A stretch of 15,344 bases of DNA from Veillonellaceae bacterium (GTDB taxonomy: Bacteria; Bacillota; Negativicutes; Veillonellales; Veillonellaceae). Shown in pieces: positions 7,454 to 14,423 of this stretch. The stretch lies in NCBI GenBank assembly GCA_900765165.1, contig CAAFQR010000160.1, positions 1 through 15,344 of the forward strand, written 5' to 3'. A program made the translations under genes and the position numbers. The notes under the pieces were generated by a model. The model saw only the letters and a list, made by a program, of their open reading frames with translations, made no database searches and had not been told where the DNA came from. Positions within the stretch are counted from its first letter, which is position 1, and every line of letters begins with the position of its first letter.

Positions 7454-7795
7454 TTAGCGTTTTTCGCGAATACGCGCAGCTTTACCAGTGAGGTTACGTA
7501 AGTAGTACAATTTAGCACGACGTACAACACCACGGCGAATTACTTCGATTTTAGCCAAGCGAGGGCTGTGCAACGGGAAAGTACGTTCCACGCCAACACC
7601 AGAAGCAATACGACGAACGGTGAAGGTTTCACGAACGCTACCACCCTGACGGTTGATAACTAAGCCTTCGAAAACCTGGATACGTTCACGGCTACCTTCG
7701 ACAACCTTTACGTGTACACGCACGGTGTCGCCGGCACGGAATGCAGGGATGTCTGCACGAAGCTGTTCTTGTTCAAGTACGCTGATAATGTTCAC
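7454..7795 (-). CDS. rplS: 50S ribosomal protein L19
   Basis: L19 is a structural protein at the 30S-50S interface. The 113-residue sequence is a full-length, typical member: FRAGDTVRVHVKVVEGSRER near 19, VFEGLVINRQGGSVRETFTVRR near 41, GVGVERTFPLHSPRLAKIEV near 66, and the basic tail RRAKLYYLRNLTGKAARIREKR. The start is GTG (7795), with AAGGAGG eight bases upstream. In many Firmicutes rplS follows trmD; here it follows glyS, but it has its own promoter and terminator and so forms a monocistronic unit. Confidence 0.98.
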   Translation of the reverse strand: MNIISVLEQEQLRADIPAFRAGDTVRVHVKVVEGSRERIQVFEGLVINRQGGSVRETFTVRRIASGVGVERTFPLHSPRLAKIEVIRRGVVRRAKLYYLRNLTGKAARIREKR

Positions 7796-7863
7796 TGTTT
7801 TTTCCTCCTTATTGTAGACTTTCTTACCCTCACTTCATGGGCAGCGGACTGTCTCAAATTAAC
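7796..7863 (-). promoter_or_regulatory. Short rplS 5' leader, possible L19 leader RNA
   Basis: The predicted transcript has about 65-70 bases before GTG. A weak fold is possible: AGAC (7854-7851) with GTCT (7819-7816), enclosing GGG/CCC pairing (7841-7839 as CCC, 7829-7827 as GGG). Firmicutes are known to carry autoregulatory L19 leaders, but I cannot confirm a match by eye. Confidence 0.25.
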
Positions 7864-7869
7864 ATTGCT

Positions 7870-7899
7870 ATTCTATCACAAATAGCAGGGGTTTGACAA
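7870..7899 (-). promoter_or_regulatory. Sigma-70-type promoter of rplS (extended -10)
   Basis: TTGTCA (7899-7894, 5 of 6) and TAGAAT (7875-7870, 5 of 6) are 18 bases apart, with TGA directly before the -10 giving an extended -10 element. The position between the glyS stop and the rplS Shine-Dalgarno fits. Confidence 0.75.
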
Positions 7900-7924
7900 G
7901 TAAAAATTCTTGACAGGCAAAAAA

Positions 7925-9976
7925 TTATTTTAACGCAGAGATATCACCGATTACAGCCATTACTTCGTAAGCCAAGCGAACGAGCTGCAAGCGGTTAGCT
8001 TTAACGGCTTCGTCTTTGTCCATAACCATTACATCTTCGAAGAACTTGTTAATAGCGCCTACCAAGGTAGTCGGTACATTAACAACCGTTGCGAAGTCAG
8101 CTGCTTCCAAGGCTTCATCAGACGTAGCTTTCGCTTTAACAGCTGCTTCATACAAGGCGGTTTCAGCGGCTTCCTTGAAGAGCTCTTCCTTAACGCCAGT
8201 GTATTCCACGTCTTTTACCAAGTTGTACATACGCTGGTAAGCCTGTACCAATTCGGTCTGTTCGTCGATGCGGTTAGCTTCCAAGGCTTTGAGCAAGCCT
8301 TCGGTTTTAGCAACCGTAACGTCTTTGCCGGACAATACCAAGTCGATGGTGCTGTGCGCAAAGTCTTTATCTAAATAAATGTTCTTCAAGCGGAGCACGA
8401 AGAAACGATCTAACTGTTCAAGGATTTCGTCGTGTTTTTCAGCCGGCACACCTAACAATTCGAGGTTGCGCTGGAACAACGGACGAAGCTCTACATCCCA
8501 GCCGCTTTCAGCTAAGATGTTCAAGATACCGATAGTCTGACGACGCAATGCGTACGGGTCCTGAGAACCGGTCGGAATCAAGCCACGGCTGAAGGTTGCC
8601 ACGATATTATCGGCTTTGTCGATAATACTCAATACGCGACCAGCCGGAGTCTGCGGCAATACATCGCCGGCGAAGCGCGGCAAGTACTGTTCGAAAATAG
8701 CTTCCGCTACTTCCGGAGATTCGCCGTCAAGCAAGGCATATTCCTTACCCATAACGCCCTGAAGTTCGGTGAATTCTGTTACCATACCAGTGGTCAAGTC
8801 CGTCTTAGCCAATACGGTAGCGCGTTCTAATTCTACCATTTCTGCTTCCGTCAAGCCGCATTCTTCAGCGAATTCTTCGCCTAAGACTAAGAGGCGTTCC
8901 GTCTTGTCTGCCAAGTTGCCAAGACCTTCCTGGAACACGATTTTCTTAAGGCCTTCGGAGCGTTCTGCCAAGGCTTTTTTGCGGTCTTCGTTGAAGAAGA
9001 ATTTAGCGTCATCAAGACGAGCGCGCAATACGCGTTCGTTACCGGCCTGTACCACGTCGAGGCAATGGCTGTCGCCGTTGCGTACTGTCAAGAACAACGG
9101 CAATAATTTGCCTTCGCTGTCCACTAACGGGAAGTAGCGCTGATGGTCCTTCATCGGCGTAATAACCGCTGCGTCCGGCAATTCCAAGTAGCTGTCGGCG
9201 AAGCCACCACAAAGAGCAGTCGGGTATTCAACGAGGAAGTTGATTTCTTCCAACAAATCGTCGTCATGAACGATAGTGGCATTATGTTCCTTAGCCAAGG
9301 CTTCCAACTGTTCGGAAATCATGGCACGGCGTTTATCCTGGTCAACGATAACGAAGTTATCTTCCATGGCTTTAATGTAGTCAGCCGGATGCTGTACTAA
9401 CACACCGCGTTCGCCTAAGAAGCGATGGCCGCGGCTGAAATTAGAAGCGCGTACGCCAGCAAATTCCATCGGTACTACGGCAGTGTCCAATAACGCTAAG
9501 AGCCAACGTACCGGGCGTACGAATTTTTCATCGCGGTCAGCCCAGTGCATGGATTTCGGGAAGCTTAAGCCCGTCAACAACTGCGGCAATACTTCTTCAA
9601 AAATCTTCATAGCTGGCACGCCAGCGGTAGTCGTTTCAGCATAGATGTAGCCGTCTTCTACGACTAAGTCGTTAACGTCAACACCTTTACCACGAGCAAA
9701 GCCCATAGCAGCTTTCGTCGGGTTGCCGTCTTTATCGTAAGCGATCTGGACAGATGGGCCCTTATGACGTTCGGACAAATCTTCCGAAGCGTCAGCAACG
9801 CCATTGATTAACAAAGCCAAGCGGCGCGGCGTACCCAAGGTGCGAATGGAGCCGAAGGACAAGCGATGTTCCGCTAATTTGGCTTCTGCCATAGTCTTGA
9901 ATTGTTCCAACAAGGAAGGCATATATCCGGCAGGGATTTCCTCCGCACCGATTTCAAATAAAACGTCCTTTGCCAT
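7925..9976 (-). CDS. glyS: Glycyl-tRNA synthetase beta subunit
   Basis: This is the tRNA-binding beta chain of the alpha2-beta2 glycyl-tRNA synthetase. The 683-residue length is normal. It opens with the family signature DVLFEIGAEEIPAGYMPSLLEQF, carries RHKGPSVQIAYDKDGNPTKAAMGFARG-like text near residue 70, FPKSMHWADRDEKFVRPVRW near 135-155, VLRARLDDAKFFFNEDRK near 310, and the HD-like central region; the last 150 residues (from about 530) are the anticodon-binding helical domain. The start ATG (9976) lies one base after the glyQ TAA, with AAAGGAG about nine bases upstream inside the glyQ end. It is translated with glyQ, giving matched subunits. Confidence 0.98.
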   Translation of the reverse strand: MAKDVLFEIGAEEIPAGYMPSLLEQFKTMAEAKLAEHRLSFGSIRTLGTPRRLALLINGVADASEDLSERHKGPSVQIAYDKDGNPTKAAMGFARGKGVDVNDLVVEDGYIYAETTTAGVPAMKIFEEVLPQLLTGLSFPKSMHWADRDEKFVRPVRWLLALLDTAVVPMEFAGVRASNFSRGHRFLGERGVLVQHPADYIKAMEDNFVIVDQDKRRAMISEQLEALAKEHNATIVHDDDLLEEINFLVEYPTALCGGFADSYLELPDAAVITPMKDHQRYFPLVDSEGKLLPLFLTVRNGDSHCLDVVQAGNERVLRARLDDAKFFFNEDRKKALAERSEGLKKIVFQEGLGNLADKTERLLVLGEEFAEECGLTEAEMVELERATVLAKTDLTTGMVTEFTELQGVMGKEYALLDGESPEVAEAIFEQYLPRFAGDVLPQTPAGRVLSIIDKADNIVATFSRGLIPTGSQDPYALRRQTIGILNILAESGWDVELRPLFQRNLELLGVPAEKHDEILEQLDRFFVLRLKNIYLDKDFAHSTIDLVLSGKDVTVAKTEGLLKALEANRIDEQTELVQAYQRMYNLVKDVEYTGVKEELFKEAAETALYEAAVKAKATSDEALEAADFATVVNVPTTLVGAINKFFEDVMVMDKDEAVKANRLQLVRLAYEVMAVIGDISALK

Positions 9977-9977
9977 A

Positions 9978-10853
9978 TTAGTGTGCTCCTTTCAACAACG
10001 GGAATCCTAATTCTTCGCGTTTGGCCAAATAGCTCTGGGCACAAAGACGCGCCAAATTACGTACGCGACCGATGAAGGCCGTACGTTCGCTAATGCTGAT
10101 AGCACCGCGGGAATCCAAGAGATTAAAGGTGTGCGAGCATTTCAACACATAGTCGTAAGCCGGCAATACATAGCCTTCAGCGCAAACACGTTTTGCTTCC
10201 TTTTCGTACATGTCGAATAAGGTAAAGAGCATGTCCGTATCAGCCAATTCGAAGTTATATGTGGACTGTTCGAATTCGTTTAAATGCCAGATGTCACCGT
10301 AAGTGATTTCATCGTTCCATTTCAATTCGTATACGTTTTCAACGCCCTGGATGTACATCGCCAAGCGTTCCAAGCCGTACGTGATTTCAACGGAAACCGG
10401 TTTAACGTCGATACTACCAACCTGCTGGAAGTAGGTGAACTGCGTTACTTCCATGCCGTCCAACCAAACTTCCCAACCGAGGCCCCAAGCGCCCAAGGTC
10501 GGCGATTCCCAGTTATCTTCTACGAAGCGAATGTCGTGTTCGTTGGCGTGAATCCCCAAGGTTTCCAAGCTCTTTAAATATAATTCCTGAATGTTATCCG
10601 GCGAGGGTTTTACGATAACCTGAAACTGATGATGCTGAAATAAACGGTTCGGGTTATCGCCGTAACGACCGTCTGCAGGCCGGCGCGACGGTTCAACGTA
10701 GCAAACAGCCCACGGTTCCGGTCCGATGGCATGCAAGAAAGTGGCCGGGTTCATCGTACCTGCCCCTTTTTCGATATCATAGGGTTGCTGCAGGATACAG
10801 CCCTGCTCGGCCCAGAATTTTTGCAGATTTAATATAATCTCCTGAAATGTCAT
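9978..10853 (-). CDS. glyQ: Glycyl-tRNA synthetase alpha subunit
   Basis: This is the catalytic alpha chain that activates glycine. The 291-residue protein begins MTFQEIILNLQKFWAEQGC and carries QQPYDIEKGAGTMNPATFL, EPSRRPADGRYGDNPNR, HQFQVIVKPSP and VSVEITYGLERLAMYIQG, all family hallmarks of this class II synthetase subunit. In-frame ATGs also occur at 10859 and 10907. I choose 10853 because AGGAGG is seven bases upstream of it, against one base for the ATG at 10859; the ATG at 10907 falls inside the predicted -10 box. It is followed after one base by glyS. No T-box leader precedes it, although glycine T-boxes control glyQS in many Firmicutes. Confidence 0.97.
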   Translation of the reverse strand: MTFQEIILNLQKFWAEQGCILQQPYDIEKGAGTMNPATFLHAIGPEPWAVCYVEPSRRPADGRYGDNPNRLFQHHQFQVIVKPSPDNIQELYLKSLETLGIHANEHDIRFVEDNWESPTLGAWGLGWEVWLDGMEVTQFTYFQQVGSIDVKPVSVEITYGLERLAMYIQGVENVYELKWNDEITYGDIWHLNEFEQSTYNFELADTDMLFTLFDMYEKEAKRVCAEGYVLPAYDYVLKCSHTFNLLDSRGAISISERTAFIGRVRNLARLCAQSYLAKREELGFPLLKGAH

Positions 10854-10860
10854 GTCCATT

Positions 10861-10866
10861 CCTCCT
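10861..10866 (-). promoter_or_regulatory. Ribosome binding site deciding the glyQ start
   Basis: AGGAGG on the minus strand is one base from ATG 10859 and seven bases from ATG 10853. Spacing favours the latter, which also matches the usual MTFQ start of the family. Confidence 0.75.
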
Positions 10867-10890
10867 AATATACCCTTCGCATCGGGGATT

Positions 10891-10904
10891 GTAACTTCTG
10901 TTAC
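10891..10904 (-). other. Small hairpin at predicted glyQS transcription start
   Basis: GTAAC-AGAA-GTTAC is a perfect 5-bp stem with a tetraloop. It overlaps the downstream edge of the -10 box and the predicted +1. It could be an operator or a 5'-end mRNA hairpin; function is not known. Confidence 0.4.
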
Positions 10905-10931
10905 CATATCAATTCAAGCGTGTATTGTCAA
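10903..10931 (-). promoter_or_regulatory. Sigma-70-type promoter of glyQS (extended -10)
   Basis: A perfect TTGACA (10931-10926) and TATGGT (10908-10903, 4 of 6) are 17 bases apart, and TGA directly precedes the -10 (extended -10). It starts four bases after the recO stop codon, giving a leader of roughly 40 bases before glyQ. Confidence 0.7.
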
Positions 10932-10934
10932 CCG

Positions 10935-11648
10935 TCAAAACGCTTTTGCCCCCATGGTGCGTAAAAAACGAAAGGATTCCAGCTCTTCACCGCACTGTAC
11001 GGTGCAAAACGCAAACAGCGTTTTTTCGAGCTCTTGCCAAATCGATTTTGGCAGCGTTACCGGTAAGTCCGGGGACCAATCGTAACGCAATATTTCGCCT
11101 AAGGCGCGCGTCGCCGTCGGCGTTAAGCTAAAGCCGGTAGCGCCCTGCAGCTCGCGCAGGAAGCGATTCCGGTCATTATCTCGCGTAAAAGCGGCGCCGG
11201 TCGGCACATAGCCGGCCAAGGCCATTAATTGCCAGCCCAATAAGATGGTAGCCAGCGGCACCGGCTTCGTACGGATCAACGTGGCGAAGCGCAGCACCCG
11301 GTCGTACAGCTTTAAGTCTATTTCACCGCGCGGGAATAGCTTGGCAATCATTTCACCGGCAACGGCAGCATAGCAAATGCTGTCCAGGTCGCTTTCCACG
11401 GACCGCACCAGCTGCACGCCATCGATTTGTCGCAATCTGAAATAATCGCCGTCCGGGATGAGCGTAATAACCGCCACCCCGAAAGGCTGCATATAACCGG
11501 TGTTCTTAAGGCGTTGCCATTCGCGCTGCGACACCGCACAGGCGAGGATGCCTTTTTGCTTCGTCAAAAATAAAATCGTTGAATAGGTTTTATGCTTGCG
11601 CCGCCATAACACGACGGCATCACAGTTTATGCCGTCCCGTTCTTTCAT
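10935..11648 (-). CDS. recO: DNA repair protein RecO
   Basis: RecO works with RecF and RecR in loading RecA onto SSB-coated gaps and in strand annealing. The 237-residue protein has the N-terminal OB-fold (about 1-80; CDAVVLWRRKHKTYSTILFLTKQKGILA) and a helical C-terminal part (FPRGEIDLKLYDRVLRFATLIRTKP, LGWQLMALAGYVP near 145-170). The zinc-finger cysteines found in many RecO proteins after this LAGY.P segment are absent: the next residues are TGAAFTRDNDRNRF. The overall similarity is modest, as usual for this divergent family, so context (downstream of era) supports the call. Its ATG overlaps the TGA of the upstream CNNM/CBS gene (ATGA), with GGAGG six bases upstream. Confidence 0.88.
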   Translation of the reverse strand: MKERDGINCDAVVLWRRKHKTYSTILFLTKQKGILACAVSQREWQRLKNTGYMQPFGVAVITLIPDGDYFRLRQIDGVQLVRSVESDLDSICYAAVAGEMIAKLFPRGEIDLKLYDRVLRFATLIRTKPVPLATILLGWQLMALAGYVPTGAAFTRDNDRNRFLRELQGATGFSLTPTATRALGEILRYDWSPDLPVTLPKSIWQELEKTLFAFCTVQCGEELESFRFLRTMGAKAF

Positions 11649-12940
11649 TGGTCGCCTCCGTCAGCTTCAGCTTCTTCCGGTTTCTTCACTACCGGTACGG
11701 CCTTCAAGCGCGCAATGCGGTAGCCCTGCATTTGCGTAACCATAAAAGTATAACCGGCAGCAGTTACCGTGTCGCCTACCTGCGGCGTACGTTCCAGCAA
11801 ACCGAATATATAACCACCGATGGTATCCTCTTCCGGATCCTCCAGGTCGACACCCATAACATCTTCCGCATCATCGACCAGCACCTTGCCGTCAAAATCA
11901 AAGGTGCCGTCATCGTGGCGCACAATATCCGGAATGTCATTTTCATGCTCATCCTTAATATCGCCAACCAACTCTTCGATAATATCTTCTAAGCACACCA
12001 GGCCTACCATGCCACCATATTCATCGACCACAACCGCCTGGTAAATACGGCGCGTACGCATGTACTGCAAGAGAACGGATAGCTTCATCACTTCCGGCAC
12101 CGTTAAGATGTCGCGGCGAATGAGGCGCAAGTCCTTGCGCGCCCGTTCCTTCTGTTCCATTAAGTCCTTAATGTGAACGAGGCCGATGATGTGGTCCTTA
12201 TCTTCCATGCACAGCGGATAGCGCGTGTGGCTCGTTTCGGCGATGCTCTTCATGGTTTCTTCGAAGCTGTCTTCTACGTAAATGCAGTCTACATCTTGGC
12301 GGGGAATCATAACTTCCTTCGCCATACGTTCTACGAAGTCGAATACGTTGTCGATAAGCTCGCCTTCCACGTGGTCAATCTGACCTTGGGAATGAGAGCG
12401 ACTAACCATCATGCGGATTTCTTCTTCGGTGTGCACCAAGTCCATTTCGTTGCGGTACGGGGCACCCACTAATTTCAGAAGAAGCGCACTAATCTTACGG
12501 GAAATCCAAACAAACGGCGTTACCACCGTACCTACGAGGATAACCACGTTAGCGGACCAACGAATGTATTCCTTCGGGTAGGACAGGCCCAGCGCCTTTG
12601 GAATGTTTTCGCCAATGGTGAGTACCAGCATGGCCACGCCCGCCGTTAAGAGCAGCGCTAAGACTACGCGAATCCATTCACCTTGAATGTCAAGCTCTGC
12701 TTGCCAATAGGAAATGTACGGCGTCAAAAGAGCCGTCGCCGCTGCCGCTAAGAGCACGATAAAGAATAAAATCAAAAATTGAGCGGTGTTGATGAAGCGC
12801 TCCGGTTCCTCATAGAGACGACGCAGGAATTTACGCGCGTCATCGCTGAGCTCCGTCAGCTCTTCTAAATGCTCGGCACTTAAGCGAGCATAAGAAAACT
12901 TCGCCAACACGAAAATGTTAATCATCACAATGCACAGCAC
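11645..12940 (-). CDS. CNNM/CBS-domain membrane protein (HlyC/CorC family), 5' end uncertain
   Basis: This family comprises membrane proteins proposed to transport or sense divalent cations such as Mg2+. The visible frame has a DUF21/CNNM membrane domain (about 1-160, with hydrophobic spans near 55-75, 92-110 and 130-158), a CBS pair (about 206-330; HTRYPLCMEDKDHIIGLVHI and VVVDEYGGMVGLVCLEDIIEE) and the C-terminal CorC/HlyC domain (about 345-418; FDFDGKVLVDDAEDVMG, EEDTIGGYIFGLLERTPQVG). The first usable start in this frame is GTG 12940, which has no Shine-Dalgarno and cuts into the first membrane helix. The frame stays open upstream to about 13000 and encodes LWLVSIAVLC, the missing half of that helix, but offers no ATG, GTG or TTG. 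A TTG directly after the era stop is in another frame, separated by a C6 run. So a frameshift, an assembly error or a non-standard start is likely. Confidence 0.85.
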   Translation of the reverse strand: MLCIVMINIFVLAKFSYARLSAEHLEELTELSDDARKFLRRLYEEPERFINTAQFLILFFIVLLAAAATALLTPYISYWQAELDIQGEWIRVVLALLLTAGVAMLVLTIGENIPKALGLSYPKEYIRWSANVVILVGTVVTPFVWISRKISALLLKLVGAPYRNEMDLVHTEEEIRMMVSRSHSQGQIDHVEGELIDNVFDFVERMAKEVMIPRQDVDCIYVEDSFEETMKSIAETSHTRYPLCMEDKDHIIGLVHIKDLMEQKERARKDLRLIRRDILTVPEVMKLSVLLQYMRTRRIYQAVVVDEYGGMVGLVCLEDIIEELVGDIKDEHENDIPDIVRHDDGTFDFDGKVLVDDAEDVMGVDLEDPEEDTIGGYIFGLLERTPQVGDTVTAAGYTFMVTQMQGYRIARLKAVPVVKKPEEAEADGGDQ

Positions 12941-12990
12941 GGCTATGCTAACAAGCCATAAACCGTCCGCCAGGGGGGTATCGATACCAA

Positions 12991-13896
12991 TCAGTCCTTT
13001 CGTTTATAACCTAATTCAGACAGCATGCCCGATTTGTTGCGCCAGTCTTTCTTGACTTTGACCCACAAATCGAGGAATACCTTGGTTGCCAATAAGCGTT
13101 CAACGTCGGCTCTGGCCTCTTGGCCCAGCTGACGCAGCATGGCACCTTTTTTACCAATAATTATACCTTTTTGCGACTCCCGTTCGCAATAGACCGTGGC
13201 GCGGATGTACGTCGTACCGTCGTGGCGTTGTTTCATTTCATCCACTTCGACGGCAATAGCGTGCGGTACTTCGTCACGGGTATTGAGCAAAATCTTTTCG
13301 CGTACAATATCGGCGATGATGAGTCGTTCCGGCTGGTCCGTAATCATATCGTCCGGGAAATACTGCGGCCCTTCCGGCAGCGTTTCTTCCAACACGTTAA
13401 GCACTTCGTCCAGGTTGTCCTTTTCCTTGGCGGAAATAGGAATAATGCCGGCAAAATCGTAAAGCTTGCTGTAGCCAAGTACGACTTCGGCCAATTCATC
13501 GCGCGTCAACGTGTCGATTTTATTGACGATGAGGAACACCGGCACTGTAACGCGCTTCAGCTGTTCAATGATGAACTTGTCCCCAGGGCCGCATTTTTCG
13601 TTGCCTGCCACTACGAAGAGCACCGCTTCTACTTCCTTCAACGATTCGATGGCCGCATCAACCATGAATTCGCCTAGCTTGTGCTTCGGCTTATGAATCC
13701 CCGGCGTATCCATGAACACGATTTGCTTGCGCTCATCCATATACACGCACACGATGCGGTTTCGTGTCGTCTGTGCCTTGTCGGACACGATAACGATTTT
13801 ATCGCCAATGAGCGCATTAATCAGCGTGGATTTTCCCACGTTCGGTCGCCCTACGACCGCTACAAACCCGGATTTAAAATTGTCCGTTTTATTCAT
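12991..13896 (-). CDS. era: Ribosome-assembly GTPase Era
   Basis: Era binds 16S rRNA near its 3' end and takes part in 30S maturation. The 301-residue protein has G1 GRPNVGKST at 16-24, the switch KAQTTRNRI at 40, G3 DTPGIHKPKHKLG at 63, G4 NKID at 125-128 and G5 SAKEKDN, then a C-terminal KH domain with GIIIGKKGAMLRQLGQEAR. An in-frame ATG at 13920 would add eight residues; I choose 13896 because it yields the usual family start and length. GGGAGG lies 12 bases upstream, a rather long spacing, so the start is uncertain by a few codons. The gene overlaps the last codons of ybeY, which acts on the same rRNA end. Confidence 0.96.
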   Translation of the reverse strand: MNKTDNFKSGFVAVVGRPNVGKSTLINALIGDKIVIVSDKAQTTRNRIVCVYMDERKQIVFMDTPGIHKPKHKLGEFMVDAAIESLKEVEAVLFVVAGNEKCGPGDKFIIEQLKRVTVPVFLIVNKIDTLTRDELAEVVLGYSKLYDFAGIIPISAKEKDNLDEVLNVLEETLPEGPQYFPDDMITDQPERLIIADIVREKILLNTRDEVPHAIAVEVDEMKQRHDGTTYIRATVYCERESQKGIIIGKKGAMLRQLGQEARADVERLLATKVFLDLWVKVKKDWRNKSGMLSELGYKRKD

Positions 13897-14365
13897 TATA
13901 AGGTGCATCCTCCCGTACATAACCTAATTTGCCTAAGATAAATTCTTCTTCGGTGCGCATTTCCTTCTTGTCTTCGTCGGTCATGTGGTCATAGCCGAGA
14001 ATGTGAAGGCAGCCGTGCACCGTCAAATACGCCAGCTCCCGTTCGAAGGGATGGCCGTATTCTTCGGCCTGTTCCGCCGTTCGTTCCAGTGAAATAATCA
14101 GATCTCCCAGCAGATGGGATTCTTCTTCGCCGAATTCGTCGTCCCCTTCATTGAGGGCAAAGGACAATACGTCCGTAGGCCGATCAATGCTGCGATACTC
14201 TTTATTGAGCTTATGAATGTGGGCGTTATCGCAGAGCACTACGCTCAGCTCTTCTTCCGGCGTCAAGCCATAGGTAACAGCCACTTCATCGCAAACCTTG
14301 CGAATGACCGCTTCATTCGCTTCGGACGGCGTCATGCCGTCGCTGTAGCTAATGCTAACTTCCAT
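13889..14365 (-). CDS. ybeY: Endoribonuclease YbeY
   Basis: YbeY is a zinc metalloprotein needed for 16S rRNA 3'-end maturation and 70S quality control. The 158-residue protein carries the diagnostic zinc motif HGCLHILGYDH, with His117, His121 and His127, and the upstream RPTDVLSFAL at 62 and LLGDLIISLE at 85. Length is normal. ATG 14365 has AAAGGAA about ten bases upstream. It lies 45 bases after phoH and overlaps era, the standard phoH-ybeY-era order in Firmicutes. Confidence 0.97.
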   Translation of the reverse strand: MEVSISYSDGMTPSEANEAVIRKVCDEVAVTYGLTPEEELSVVLCDNAHIHKLNKEYRSIDRPTDVLSFALNEGDDEFGEEESHLLGDLIISLERTAEQAEEYGHPFERELAYLTVHGCLHILGYDHMTDEDKKEMRTEEEFILGKLGYVREDAPYNE

Positions 14366-14396
14366 TATCTGTTCGTTCCTTTCCTATAAGAACTCT

Positions 14397-14423
14397 ATTA
14401 TACTCCGACACTATTTCGTCGGA
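14397..14423 (-). promoter_or_regulatory. Hairpin plus TATAAT in the phoH-ybeY gap
   Basis: TCCGAC-GAAATAGT-GTCGGA (14423-14404) forms a 6-bp stem whose loop contains the phoH stop codon. It is followed two bases later by a perfect TATAAT (14402-14397). No convincing -35 is 16-18 bases upstream and the hairpin has no T-tract, so I call it only a possible internal promoter or mRNA structure. Confidence 0.3.

Noticed and set aside
7893..7917. Two plus-strand TTGACA hexamers 11 bases apart as a plus-strand promoter
   Set aside because: No suitable -10 or plus-strand gene follows; on the minus strand the region is explained by the rplS promoter.
10854..10907. N-terminal extension of GlyQ from an ATG at 10907
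   Set aside because: That ATG lies within the predicted -10 box, has no Shine-Dalgarno, and the family starts at MTFQ.
13120..13677. Plus-strand open frame of 185 codons
   Set aside because: It lies entirely antisense to era, whose GTPase and KH motifs are intact; the translation is His/Phe/Arg-rich with no recognisable domain and no ribosome binding site.
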